NCBI RefSeq assembly: GCF_000787855.1
Contig: NZ_BBPQ01000007.1
Coordinates: 1 to 64,000 of the forward strand
Length of the DNA: 64,000 nucleotides
DNA from: Streptacidiphilus anmyonensis
GTDB taxonomy: Bacteria; Actinomycetota; Actinomycetes; Streptomycetales; Streptomycetaceae
Direction: 5' to 3'
Position numbers and translations under genes: made by a program
In this document: in pieces, positions 55,631 through 64,000 of the stretch
How the letters are laid out: every line of letters starts with the position of its first letter
How positions within the stretch are numbered: the first letter of the stretch is position 1
Notes under the pieces: generated by a model
What the model was told of the DNA's origin: nothing
Databases searched by the model: none
Seen by the model: the letters and a program-made list of their open reading frames with translations, nothing else

Positions 55631-56515
55631 ATGGACGAACTGGCTCAGCGGTTCGAGACGCAGCGCGGGGCGCTGCGGGCGCTCGCCTTCCGGATGCTCG
55701 GCTCGCTCACCGAGGCCGAGGACGCGGTGCAGGAGGCATGGCTCAAGCTGAGCCGTGTCGACGCCGACGAGATCCGCACCCTGGACGCGTGGCTCCGCAC
55801 GGTCGTCTCGCGGATCTGCCTGGACGCGCTGCGCTCCCGTGCCTCCCGGCCGGAGGAGCCCGTCGGGGAGCTTCTCGACGGGCGGCTGAACGACGGTCAG
55901 CGGCCCGCCGACGGGGCGGACCCGGAGCAGGAGGCCCTGCTCGTCGACGCGGTCGGCCGGGCGATGCTCGTCGTGCTCGACACGCTGACGCCGCCCGAAC
56001 GTGTCGCGTTCGTGCTGCACGACCTGTTCGCCGTGCCCTTCGACGAGATCGCGCCGATCGTGGACCGGACCCCGGTGGCCGCGAAGAAGCTCGCCAGCCG
56101 GGCCCGGCAGCGGGTGCACGGCGCACCGGCGCTGCCCGCGACGCAGCTCGCCCGGCAGCGACGCGTGGTCGAGGCGTTCCTGGCGGCCTCGCGCACCGGC
56201 GACCTGGCCGCGCTCCTGCACCTGCTCACCACCGACGTGGTGCGCCGCGCCGACGCGGCCGCCCTCCCGCCCGGCGCGCCCACCGAGGCCCGCGGCGTCC
56301 GGGACGTGGCCGAGGGGGTCCTGGCCTTCGGCCGCCGCGCCCGGCTCGCGGCCCCGGCGCTGGTCGACGGCGTCGTCGGCGCGGTCGTGGCCCCGCACGG
56401 CCGGCTGGCCATGGTGATCCGCTTCACCGTCGTGGGCGAGCAGGTCGCCGCCTACGACGTGCTCGCGGACCCCGCCCGCCTGCGCGCCCTGGAGCTCGCC
56501 GTCCTCGACGCCTGA
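55631..56515 (+). CDS. SigJ/ECF41-like sigma factor
   Basis: 294 residues from ATG 55631 (CCGGAGACG upstream). Region 2 QRGALRALAFRMLGSLTEAEDAVQEAWLKLSRVDADEIRTLDAWLRTVVSRICLDALRSRASR, region 4 LTPPERVAFVLHDLFAVPFDEIAPIVDRTPVAAKKLASRARQRV, then a SnoaL-like extension (about 180-294) that regulates activity in this group. The ECF41 linker WLPEP and the C-terminal DGGGR signature are not seen, so I call it SigJ-like. ECF41 genes sit beside an oxidoreductase target; the divergent OYE gene may play that part. Confidence 0.88.
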   Translation: MDELAQRFETQRGALRALAFRMLGSLTEAEDAVQEAWLKLSRVDADEIRTLDAWLRTVVSRICLDALRSRASRPEEPVGELLDGRLNDGQRPADGADPEQEALLVDAVGRAMLVVLDTLTPPERVAFVLHDLFAVPFDEIAPIVDRTPVAAKKLASRARQRVHGAPALPATQLARQRRVVEAFLAASRTGDLAALLHLLTTDVVRRADAAALPPGAPTEARGVRDVAEGVLAFGRRARLAAPALVDGVVGAVVAPHGRLAMVIRFTVVGEQVAAYDVLADPARLRALELAVLDA

Positions 56516-56532
56516 CGACCACCGCCTGCCGG

Positions 56533-56862
56533 TCAGGTCCGGCGGGGCTCCCAGCGGTAGAACTCCCGCGCCATCGCGTCCTTCGGCTCGCGCCAGGTCA
56601 GCGGGTCGTAGGCGTGCACGTACGCCGAGAGCCGCTCGCTGACGTCGCGGAACTCGGGGTGGTCCTTGAACCGGTCCACCTGCGGACCCGGCGGCCGGTC
56701 GGACTCGATCAGGTGCAGGTACACGTCGCCGAACTGGAACAGGCTGCGGCCGGTGACGCCGACGAGGCCGGGAAGCTCGCCCCGGTCGGAGTCCGCGAAC
56801 GCGGCGGCGATGTCCTTGGCCGATCCGGGCTTCATCCGGGCGACGATCAGAGCGCGGTGCAT
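56533..56862 (-). CDS. whiE-ORFVII: TcmI-family polyketide cyclase (whiE VII type)
   Basis: 109 residues from ATG 56862. MHRALIVARMKPGSAKDIAAAFADSD, then LFQFGDVYLHLIE, and the FKDHPEFRDVSERLSAYV core are typical of TcmI-like ferredoxin-fold cyclases, which close a late ring in aromatic polyketides. Last gene of the minus-strand spore-pigment cluster, 28 bp after the aromatase. Confidence 0.92.
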   Translation of the reverse strand: MHRALIVARMKPGSAKDIAAAFADSDRGELPGLVGVTGRSLFQFGDVYLHLIESDRPPGPQVDRFKDHPEFRDVSERLSAYVHAYDPLTWREPKDAMAREFYRWEPRRT

Positions 56863-56890
56863 GGCGTTGTCGGGTCCTCTCGTGTCGATC

Positions 56891-57638
<748 letters not shown>

Positions 57639-57661
57639 CGGTGCTCCTCGCTCTCGTACGG

Positions 57662-58915
57662 TCAGGTCCGGGGTTCGTCGTCGCGGCGCAGCACCAGCGC
57701 CGAGTTGCAGCCCATCAGGCCGCGGCTGAGGACCAGGGCGGTCCGCAGCGCAGTGGTGCGGGCGCGGCCGGTGACCACGTCGAGGTCGACGCGGACGTCG
57801 GCGACGTTGGGGGTCGGCGGGACGGTGTCGTGCTCCAGTGCCAGGACGGCGGCGGCGACGTCGAGCGCGGCGGCGGCCGAGAACGCCCGGCCGAACCCGG
57901 CCTTCGGCGCGGTGACCGGGACGTCGGCGGCCCGCGCCCCCAGGGCGTCGGCGAGGGCGAGCGCTTCGGCGTGGTCGGCCGCCGGGACGCCGAGGGCGTC
58001 GGCGAACACCACGTCCACCTCGTCCGGGGTGCAGTCGGCCTCCGCCAGAGCGCCCCGGATCGCGCGGGCGAGCCCCTCGCGGGAGTGTTCCCAGCCGCGC
58101 GTGCCGGTGAAGGTCGCGGCGTGGCCGGCGATCCGCGCGCGCACCGCGGCCCCCCTGCGGCGGGCGGACTCCTCCCGCTCGACGACGAACATCGCACCGC
58201 CCTCGGCCGGGGAGAAGCCGCAGGCGTGCTCGGTGAAGGGCTGGTAGGCCCGGCGCGGGTCCTGCGCCAGGCTCAGCTCCGGGTAGCCCAGCTGGCAGAC
58301 CATCGCGTAGGGAGCCAGCGGGGCCTCGGTCGCGCCGGTCACGACCGCGCGGGCGCCGTTCCTGAGGGCCCGGCAGGAGTGGGCGAGCACGTCCAGCCCG
58401 CCGGCCTCGTCGTTGGCGAGGACGGCGCACGGCCCGCAGAAGCCGCCCCGGATCGAGATCTGACCCGTGCTCGCGGCGTAGAACCAGGCGATCGACTGGT
58501 AGGGACCGACGAAGCGCGGCCCGCGCCCCCACAGCTCCTGCATCTCGCGCTGCCCGAAGGTGACGCCCCCGCAGCCGGCGGCGGTGGCGACGCCGATGTC
58601 GAAGGGCGCCTCGGGGTCGGCGGTGAGTCGGGCGTCCCGCACCGCCATGTCGGCGGCGGCCATGGCGAAGTGGGTGAAGCGGTCGGTCTGCACCAGGAGG
58701 CGGTTCTCCACCAGCGTCTGCGGGTCGAAGTCGCGCACCTGGCCCGCCACGCGCAACGGCAGGTCGGTGCATCCCTCGAGGTCGACCCGGTCGAGGGAGA
58801 CGTCGCCCCGCAGGAGGGACTTCCAGTAGGCGTCGCAGCCGATGCCGCCGGGTGCGATCACGCCGACGCCCGTCACGACGCCCGACCGCGCGACGACGTC
58901 GCCGCCGAAGGTCAC
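57662..58915 (-). CDS. whiE-ORFIV: Ketosynthase beta / chain-length factor (whiE IV type)
   Basis: 417 residues from GTG 58915, overlapping the KS-alpha stop by 4 bases (GTGA). KS fold with [27 protein letters not shown] at the start and VLRRDD at the end. The active-site Cys of KS-alpha is replaced: the stretch reads [12 protein letters not shown], where most chain-length factors have a Gln (EQAGGLD). Here the residue is Glu. It pairs with KS-alpha and sets the chain length, probably a dodecaketide as in other spore pigments. Confidence 0.94.
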   Translation of the reverse strand: MTFGGDVVARSGVVTGVGVIAPGGIGCDAYWKSLLRGDVSLDRVDLEGCTDLPLRVAGQVRDFDPQTLVENRLLVQTDRFTHFAMAAADMAVRDARLTADPEAPFDIGVATAAGCGGVTFGQREMQELWGRGPRFVGPYQSIAWFYAASTGQISIRGGFCGPCAVLANDEAGGLDVLAHSCRALRNGARAVVTGATEAPLAPYAMVCQLGYPELSLAQDPRRAYQPFTEHACGFSPAEGGAMFVVEREESARRRGAAVRARIAGHAATFTGTRGWEHSREGLARAIRGALAEADCTPDEVDVVFADALGVPAADHAEALALADALGARAADVPVTAPKAGFGRAFSAAAALDVAAAVLALEHDTVPPTPNVADVRVDLDVVTGRARTTALRTALVLSRGLMGCNSALVLRRDDEPRT

Positions 58916-60180
58916 GGCCGGGCCTGGTCGGGGCGGCTGAGCACCACCGCGGACTGGAACCCGCCGAATCCGCTGCCGACTGACAGCACGTGGCGCAGCG
59001 GTCGGCGGCGCGCCCTGCCCGGCACGTAGTCCAGGTCGCATTCCGGGTCGGGCGTCCGGTAGTTGGCCGTGGGCGGCACCACCCCGTCGGCGATGGCGAG
59101 GACGCAGGCCAGCAGCTCGATCGCGCCGATCGCGCCGAGGGAGTGGCCGACCATCGACTTGATGGAGCTCATCGGCGCCGCGTAGGCGTGCTCGCCCAGC
59201 GAGCGTTTGACGGCGGCCGTCTCGTGCCGGTCGTTCTGGCGCGTGCCCGAGCCGTGGGCGTTGACGTAGTCGACCTCGGTGGGCAGCACCCCGGCCTGCG
59301 CGAGGGCGCGGTCGACGGCCTCCGACAGCTCGCGGCCCTCGGCGGTCAGTCCGGTCATGTGGTGGGCGTTGCCGAAGGTCGCGAATCCGCTGATCTCGCA
59401 GTAGACCCGGGCCCCGCGGGCCAGGGCGTGCTCGCGCTCCTCAAGGAGCAGCACGGCCGCGCCCTCGCCGAGAACGAAGCCGTCGCGTTCCGCGTCGAAG
59501 GGCCGGGAGGCGTGGGCCGGGTCGTCGTTGCGGGTCGAGGTCGCCTTGATGGCGTCGAAGCAGGCGACGGTGATGGGGGAGATCGGCGACTCCGACGCAC
59601 CGGCGGCGACGATGTCGGCCTTGCCCTCCGCGATGGTCTCGAAGGCGTGTCCGACGGCGTCCAGGCCGGATGTGCAGCCCGTCGACACCGTCTGCACCGG
59701 TCCACGTGCCTGAAGGAACTCGGCGACCTCGGAGGCCAGCGTGCTGGGCGAGAAGGCCCGGTGCAGGTGCGGGCCTGCGGCCTCGGGGTTCACGTCCCAG
59801 CGGCGGCCGTGGTCGCTGATGGCGACGTAGTCGCGTTCGAGCCGGGTGGTGGCGCCCACGGCGCTCCCCAGGGAGACGCCCGTGCGCCAAGGGTCCGGCC
59901 AGGACGTGCCGAGCCCGGCGTCGCGCAGCGCCTCCACGGCGGCGACGAGCGCGAACTGGATGTAGCGGTCGCAGCGCCGGACGGTCTCCGGATCCAGGCC
60001 CGAAGCGAGCGGATCGAAGTCGCACTCCGCCGCGATGCGGGAGCGGAACGCCGCCGCGTCGAAGAGGGTGATCTCGCGGGTCGCGGTGCGTCCCTCGGTC
60101 AGCAGCCTCCAGAACGGCGCGACGCCGATGCCGCCCGGTGCCACGACGCCCAGGCCCGTCACGGCTACTCGTCGCCTCAT
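58912..60180 (-). CDS. whiE-ORFIII: Ketosynthase alpha of the spore-pigment PKS (whiE III type)
   Basis: 422 residues from ATG 60180 (ATGA overlap with the cupin gene). [17 protein letters not shown] at the start; catalytic Cys in [15 protein letters not shown], His in [12 protein letters not shown] and [12 protein letters not shown]. It catalyses the decarboxylative condensations of the type II PKS. Confidence 0.96.
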   Translation of the reverse strand: MRRRVAVTGLGVVAPGGIGVAPFWRLLTEGRTATREITLFDAAAFRSRIAAECDFDPLASGLDPETVRRCDRYIQFALVAAVEALRDAGLGTSWPDPWRTGVSLGSAVGATTRLERDYVAISDHGRRWDVNPEAAGPHLHRAFSPSTLASEVAEFLQARGPVQTVSTGCTSGLDAVGHAFETIAEGKADIVAAGASESPISPITVACFDAIKATSTRNDDPAHASRPFDAERDGFVLGEGAAVLLLEEREHALARGARVYCEISGFATFGNAHHMTGLTAEGRELSEAVDRALAQAGVLPTEVDYVNAHGSGTRQNDRHETAAVKRSLGEHAYAAPMSSIKSMVGHSLGAIGAIELLACVLAIADGVVPPTANYRTPDPECDLDYVPGRARRRPLRHVLSVGSGFGGFQSAVVLSRPDQARP

Positions 60181-60599
60181 CTGCTCGCCACGGGTGCGCC
60201 GTCCGAAGGGGCGGGTTCGCACTCCGTGTCCACGTGACCGAGCTCGGGACTCGGCGCGAGCGGACCCAGGTGGAAGACCAGGCGCGCCTGCGAGCCGCCG
60301 ACGTTCCGGAAGCGGTGCCGCACGCCCTGAGGGATCATCAGGCCCTGTTCCGGGCGCAGCGGATGCGTCTCCCCGTCGAGATCCACCTCGAGGTCCCCGG
60401 CGACGACGAACACGAACTCCTCGGAGTACGGGTGGTAGTGCTCGCCGACGCGCTCGCCGGGCCCGATCAGGGCGACGCCCATGAAGCCGCTGGTCGATCC
60501 GACCGTCGCGGGAGAGAGCACGGCCCGCAGATCGCCGCCGCGCCGTCGGTTGGGCGTGATCTCCGCGAGGCTGACGATTCGGGCGGGTGCGGTGGTCAT
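60177..60599 (-). CDS. whiE-ORFII: Cupin protein of the spore-pigment cluster (whiE II type)
   Basis: 140 residues from ATG 60599. Cupin motifs [29 protein letters not shown] and [13 protein letters not shown]. WhiE ORFII-like cupins are conserved in spore-pigment clusters; their precise role (cyclase helper or stabiliser) is not settled. Its stop overlaps KS-alpha. Confidence 0.92.
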   Translation of the reverse strand: MTTAPARIVSLAEITPNRRRGGDLRAVLSPATVGSTSGFMGVALIGPGERVGEHYHPYSEEFVFVVAGDLEVDLDGETHPLRPEQGLMIPQGVRHRFRNVGGSQARLVFHLGPLAPSPELGHVDTECEPAPSDGAPVASR

Positions 60600-60620
60600 G
60601 TGCGACTCCCGGGACCTGGA

Positions 60621-60656
60621 GGACTGCGGGCAGGACTGCGGGCAGGGCTGCGGACA
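60621..60656. repeat. Three 12-bp tandem repeats between whiE I and II
   Basis: Units ggactgcgggca at 60621 and 60633, and gggctgcggaca at 60645. The remainder of the 60600-60735 gap shows no other feature. Confidence 0.8.
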
Positions 60657-60735
60657 GCGGGCGGGCGGCGTCAGGACGACGGGGCGGCTGTCCGGTCGGT
60701 GACAAGGCTCCTCGCGCACCCGGTCAGGAAGCGCG

Positions 60736-61137
60736 TCAGGCCGGGCTCGTCGGCGGTGAAGGCCGGGTCTGGCCCGTCTCGGGGGTTTGGCGGGTGACGG
60801 CGAACCGCAGCGACCGCTCGTAGGAGACGCAGTCGCGCAGCGGCCGCACCACGGCGCGGTGGTCGGCGCTGCCCACCCACTGCAGGAACGGTTCGGCGCT
60901 CTCCCACTCACTGGTGATCAGCCACTGGGAGGGCTCGCCGAGCGACTGGCACAGCTGGTCGCTCACATGGCCCGGGACATTGGCCACCTGATGGCGGATC
61001 CGGTCGTAGGCGGCCAGGAAGTCCTGGTCCCGGCCCTCGTGGACGTCGAGCAGCAGGACGACCCGCAGCCGCTGCCCGATCGTTTCGGACGCGTCGGTTC
61101 GGGGGGCGTGGATGAGGGTGTCGTCGGTGGTCACCAC
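60736..61137 (-). CDS. whiE-ORFI: ABM-fold monooxygenase-like protein of the spore-pigment cluster (whiE I type)
   Basis: 133 residues from GTG 61137, chosen because GGAG lies 8 nt upstream. [67 protein letters not shown] matches antibiotic-biosynthesis-monooxygenase ferredoxin folds. In whiE clusters this gene heads the operon and precedes the cupin; it may oxidise or help cyclise the pigment. A low-complexity tail (about 20 residues) ends it. Confidence 0.88.
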   Translation of the reverse strand: MVTTDDTLIHAPRTDASETIGQRLRVVLLLDVHEGRDQDFLAAYDRIRHQVANVPGHVSDQLCQSLGEPSQWLITSEWESAEPFLQWVGSADHRAVVRPLRDCVSYERSLRFAVTRQTPETGQTRPSPPTSPA

Positions 61138-61382
61138 TGTGGTTTCTCCGTCTCGTCCGCGGCGGCCACGGCGCCTCGGCTCGCGATCGACCGACGGCCC
61201 GTGCCGAAGCCACCATACGTGCACGATCCTGCGACGCTCCGTAGGCGAGGGCGCGGCACCCGGGTGAAGAACCGGTCGAGTCGGCCGCGTCGGGGAATGG
61301 ACAGCAGCAGGCTTCCGCCGGCCCATGGCCGTGCCCCGTTGAGGCCGTGCCAGCGTGCGGTCCCCCGAACCGGAGAGCATCG
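61138..61382. promoter_or_regulatory. Divergent whiE I / whiE VIII promoter region
   Basis: 245 bp. In S. coelicolor whiE has two divergent sporulation-specific promoters, one needing sigma-F. Here a stretch near 61268-61300 (GAACCGG, then GGGGAATGG) could be the ORFVIII promoter, but the match is weak. Confidence 0.45.
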
Positions 61383-63017
61383 ATGACGTCCGACGCCGAC
61401 GAGTACGTGCCAGTCCTGATCGCGGGCGGTTCCCTTGTGGGGCTGTCCGCCTCTCTCTTCCTCGGCCGCCTCGGCGTGCCGCACCTTCTGATGGAGCGTC
61501 ACACCGACACCTCCCGCCATCCTCGCGGTCGTGGCAACAACGTCCGCACGATGGAGCTCTACCGCACCGCCGGCGTCGAGCCGCGGATTCGCGCGGCCGC
61601 CTCTCTGCTGGCGGAGAACCACGGCATCCTTCGGGCGGACTCGCTGCTCGGCGCGGAGCAGGAGTGGCTCTTCCGTGAGATCGACCCCGGCGGCGAGCTG
61701 CCCGGACTCAGCCCCTCCGGCTGGTGCCTGTGCTCCCAGAACGACCTCGAACCGGTCCTGCTGGACGCGGCGCGGGAGCTGGGCGCGGACATCCGCTTCG
61801 GCACCGAGCTGGACTCCTTCGAACAGGACCCGGACGGCGTCACGGCCGTCGTGACGGAGCGCGGGAGCGGCCGGAGCCGGACCGTGCGGGCCCGCTACCT
61901 GCTGGCCGCCGACGGCCCGCGCAGCCCCGTCCGGGAGCGGCTTGGCATCGGCCGGAGCGGCAGGGGCGACCTGTTCCACAACGTCAGCATCACCTTCCGC
62001 GCCAAGCGTCTGGCCGACGCGGTGGGGGACCGGCGCTTCATCGTCTGCTATCTGAGCAACCCCGACGGGACCGGTGCGCTGCTGCCCGTCGACAACCAGG
62101 AGGCGTGGATCTTCCACGCACCCTGGCGGCCCGACTCGGGCGAGACCCTGGAGGACTTCACCGACGACCGCTGCGCCGAACTGATCCGCGCGGCCACCGG
62201 GGTGGTGGACCTGGAGGTCGAGATCACCGGCAAGGCGCCCTGGCACGCGGCCGAGCGGGTGGCGGAGGGCTACGGTCGCGGACGGGTCTTCCTGGCCGGG
62301 GACTCCGCGCACGAGATGTCCCCCACGGGCGCGTTCGGTTCCAACACCGGCATCCAGGACGCCCACAACCTGGCCTGGAAGCTGGCCGCCGTCCTTCAGG
62401 GCTGGGCCGGGCCGGAGCTGCTGCGCAGCTACGAGGCGGAGCGCCGCCCGGTCGCGTTGGCGATCGCCGCCCGGGCCTCGGCCCGGTCGGTCGAGCACCG
62501 GCACCCCGGATACGACGTCAGTTTCCGCGCCGGCCGCCAGCCGGACACCATGTCGGCGGTGCTCGGCTACCGCTACCGGTCCGGCGCGGTACACGGCGGC
62601 GACCCTGAGGGGCCCGCCGTGCCGGAGCGGTTCCTGCCCGGGGCCGAGCCCGGCGCCCGGGCACCGCACCTGTGGCTGCGCCGCGACGGAGTCCGCCTGT
62701 CGACGCTCGACCTCTACGAGCGCCACCCGGTGCTGCTGACCGGCCCGGCGGGCAGGGCCTGGCACGACGCCGGCCTGCGGGCCGGCGCCGCGCTCGGCGT
62801 ACCGCTGGATTGCCACCGGATCGGCGGCGACCCCGGACACGGGCCGGTCCTTCGCCCGGAGGAGGGGACCCACTGGGCCGAGGCGCACGGCGTGGGCGAG
62901 GACGGCGCGGTCCTCGTGCGCCCCGACGGCTTCGTGGCCTGGCGCGCCACCGGAGCGGACGACCGGCCGGTCCCCGTCCTGACCAGGGTGCTGGAGGCGA
63001 TCCTGGGCCGCGCCTGA
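61383..63017 (+). CDS. whiE-ORFVIII: FAD-dependent hydroxylase of the spore pigment (whiE VIII type)
   Basis: 544 residues from ATG 61383 (GGAGAG upstream; the frame is open from 61347). FAD-binding IAGGSLVGLSASLFLGRLG, DG motif LAADGPRSPVRERLGIG, GD motif VFLAGDSAHEMSPTGAFGSNTGIQDAHNLAWKLA, thioredoxin-like C-terminus. Hydroxylates the aromatic polyketide late in pigment formation. Divergent from the core operon as in whiE. Confidence 0.93.
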   Translation: MTSDADEYVPVLIAGGSLVGLSASLFLGRLGVPHLLMERHTDTSRHPRGRGNNVRTMELYRTAGVEPRIRAAASLLAENHGILRADSLLGAEQEWLFREIDPGGELPGLSPSGWCLCSQNDLEPVLLDAARELGADIRFGTELDSFEQDPDGVTAVVTERGSGRSRTVRARYLLAADGPRSPVRERLGIGRSGRGDLFHNVSITFRAKRLADAVGDRRFIVCYLSNPDGTGALLPVDNQEAWIFHAPWRPDSGETLEDFTDDRCAELIRAATGVVDLEVEITGKAPWHAAERVAEGYGRGRVFLAGDSAHEMSPTGAFGSNTGIQDAHNLAWKLAAVLQGWAGPELLRSYEAERRPVALAIAARASARSVEHRHPGYDVSFRAGRQPDTMSAVLGYRYRSGAVHGGDPEGPAVPERFLPGAEPGARAPHLWLRRDGVRLSTLDLYERHPVLLTGPAGRAWHDAGLRAGAALGVPLDCHRIGGDPGHGPVLRPEEGTHWAEAHGVGEDGAVLVRPDGFVAWRATGADDRPVPVLTRVLEAILGRA

Positions 63018-63048
63018 CGCGCGGACCGGCCTGCCTGCGGGGCAAGCC

Positions 63049-63573
63049 CTACCGGGTCGGGACCTGCACCTCGACCGTCGTCCAGTGGTAGGCCGGGCCG
63101 CCGTGGTCCTTGTCCCTGCACGGGACAAGGCCCGCCTGGTCCATGCCGACGATCCCGATGCAACCGCCGAGGACGTTCATCACGTGGTCCCTGGAGATTC
63201 GCCACTTCGTGGACGGAACGCCGCACGCGCCCGTCCAGCCGAGCTGGTCCGTCCCCGGACGGCCGGGGCGCAGGCACCACGAGGGGTTCCAGTCGGGGCG
63301 GAGCTCCGTGGTGCCCTTGCCGGACTCGGGGGTCTTCCACAGCAGCAGCTCGGTCCCCAGCGAGCACGGCAGCAGGTCCAGGTGCTGCGAGTGCAGGCCC
63401 AGGTAGTTGGACAGGCACCGCGCGTCCGAGCCGTGGCCGACGATGCGGATCTGCACGTAGGTGTCGTGCGGGTGGGAGCCGCGGGCCTGCGCGGGAGCGG
63501 CCCCCAGGGAGAGCGCGACGGTCACCGAGGCGGCGACGGCGGAGAACCACCGGGCCTTTCCGTTTCGAATCAT
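63049..63573 (-). CDS. Secreted Cys-rich protein, possible beta-trefoil (ricin-B-like) fold
   Basis: 174 residues from ATG 63573; the open frame to 63678 is ignored because the signal peptide starts here. Signal peptide about 1-30 (FSAVAASVTVALSLGAAPAQA). Mature protein of about 143 residues with six Cys in three similar blocks (RCLSNYLG...LLPC...LLWK; WCLRPG...GACG...KWRI; GCIGIVG...LVPC...YHW), the C-C-W spacing of a three-lobed ricin-type trefoil. May bind glycans on the outside. Convergent with whiE VIII. Confidence 0.6.
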   Translation of the reverse strand: MIRNGKARWFSAVAASVTVALSLGAAPAQARGSHPHDTYVQIRIVGHGSDARCLSNYLGLHSQHLDLLPCSLGTELLLWKTPESGKGTTELRPDWNPSWCLRPGRPGTDQLGWTGACGVPSTKWRISRDHVMNVLGGCIGIVGMDQAGLVPCRDKDHGGPAYHWTTVEVQVPTR

Positions 63574-63770
63574 GTCTGACTGGACCTCTCTTCGTGGGCG
63601 AGGCGCGTGGCGTGGCAGCGTCCAAGGCTGCGCCCCGGTATCGAAACCGACGGCCGGTGCGGCCCCACGCAATGTCACTCGCGCGTGGGCGCGTCACCGG
63701 CCGCGGGATCGGTCGAGTGGCCCAGAGGGGTACCGAATCCGCGGTCAGGCGGACCTCGGGTGCGGCGGTC
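63574..63770. other. Intergenic, no feature seen
   Basis: 197 bp upstream of the secreted protein and downstream of the truncated membrane gene (both minus strand). No hairpin or promoter box stands out. Confidence 0.4.
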
Positions 63771-64000
63771 TCACCGCACGGCCCACTGGGTGGGAGCCGT
63801 GCTGGGCGCCTTGCTCGGGGGCATGGGGGGAGCGGTGACCAGGATCCGTCCGTAGACCCCGAAGGCCGCCACCATGACGAAGGCGATCACCAGCCAGCGC
63901 ACACCCAGGCGCGCCGGCAGCGTGAGCAGCCGGCGCACCAGGTGTGGGCGGGTGAGTGAGCGCACCGCCCGACGGGCGCGCCGGCGGTTGGAATGGTACG
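63771..64000 (-). CDS. C-terminal end of a membrane protein, cut by the window edge
   Basis: Open to the end of the window on the minus strand, stop at 63771. The visible 76 residues include a basic stretch (YHSNRRRARRAVRSLTRPHLVRRLL), one clear membrane segment (VRWLVIAFVMVAAFGVYGRILV) and a Pro/Ser/Thr tail. An internal GTG at 63965 could start a 64-residue protein, but the frame is open upstream and looks like a longer gene. Function unknown. Confidence 0.55.
   Translation of the reverse strand, partial: YHSNRRRARRAVRSLTRPHLVRRLLTLPARLGVRWLVIAFVMVAAFGVYGRILVTAPPMPPSKAPSTAPTQWAVR

Overview
The window is very GC-rich actinobacterial DNA from a sporulating member of the Streptomycetaceae. 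The main evidence is a complete whiE-type spore-pigment polyketide cluster, F420- and mycothiol-type enzymes, many ECF sigma factors, leaderless genes, and frequent GTG starts. No rRNA, tRNA, CRISPR array, insertion sequence or replication origin was seen.

Layout. 1-3.7 kb: a PAS/PP2C/anti-sigma-kinase signalling protein and a secreted Ig-domain protein, convergent on a perfect 19-bp hairpin. 4-9.3 kb: an ABC importer (permease, lipoprotein, permease) followed by a HAD phosphatase and an RNase J-like metallo-beta-lactamase-fold hydrolase, plausibly uptake and hydrolysis of a phosphorylated sugar or ester. 9.3-9.9 kb: a scar joining pieces of two broken genes. 10.2-13.4 kb: a membrane GGDEF-EAL cyclic-di-GMP enzyme with a BldD-like box upstream.

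13.4-18.4 kb is the most unusual part. One 1480-residue polypeptide carries a degenerate MbtH domain, an NRPS adenylation domain, a carrier domain, a thioester-reductase domain and a C-terminal leucyl/phenylalanyl-tRNA-protein transferase (Aat) domain. It looks like a self-contained, tRNA-dependent synthase for a short peptide aldehyde. A related split system has been described for livipeptin in Streptomyces lividans; here everything is fused. It is followed by an unrecognised 87-residue protein and, converging on it, a very acidic 46-residue protein.

18.5-31.7 kb: a Tat-exported MBL hydrolase, a LuxR/MalT-type regulator lacking its ATPase end, and a string of redox and detoxification genes (two SDRs, SnoaL-like proteins, cupin, TetR, epoxide-hydrolase-like enzyme, Ddn-like protein, MDR reductase, FAD monooxygenase), then an AlkA-like glycosylase.

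32-41 kb: a galactan-use regulon. Two permeases, a binding protein and a GH42 beta-galactosidase lie on the minus strand; a divergent LacI regulator and a secreted GH30 glycanase with a ricin-type lectin lie on the plus strand. Three near-identical palindromes mark the likely LacI sites.

41-47.4 kb: an EamA exporter with a divergent XRE-cupin regulator, a second LacI regulator, a secreted tyrosine phosphatase with a clear leaderless promoter and operator, an ArsR regulator, an ECF sigma factor and a mycothiol-dependent-isomerase-like protein. 47.4-54.2 kb: methylmalonyl-CoA mutase (mutA, mutB), its GTPase chaperone meaB, and the cobalamin genes cobK and cobF, in tight order.

54.4-56.5 kb: an Old Yellow Enzyme and a SigJ-like sigma factor. 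56.5-63.0 kb: whiE genes VII, VI, V, IV, III, II and I on the minus strand and VIII divergent. The window ends with a secreted beta-trefoil-like protein and the C-terminus of a membrane protein cut by the edge.

A recurring oddity is short tandem repeats placed at or just after stop codons, often repeating the stop codon itself.
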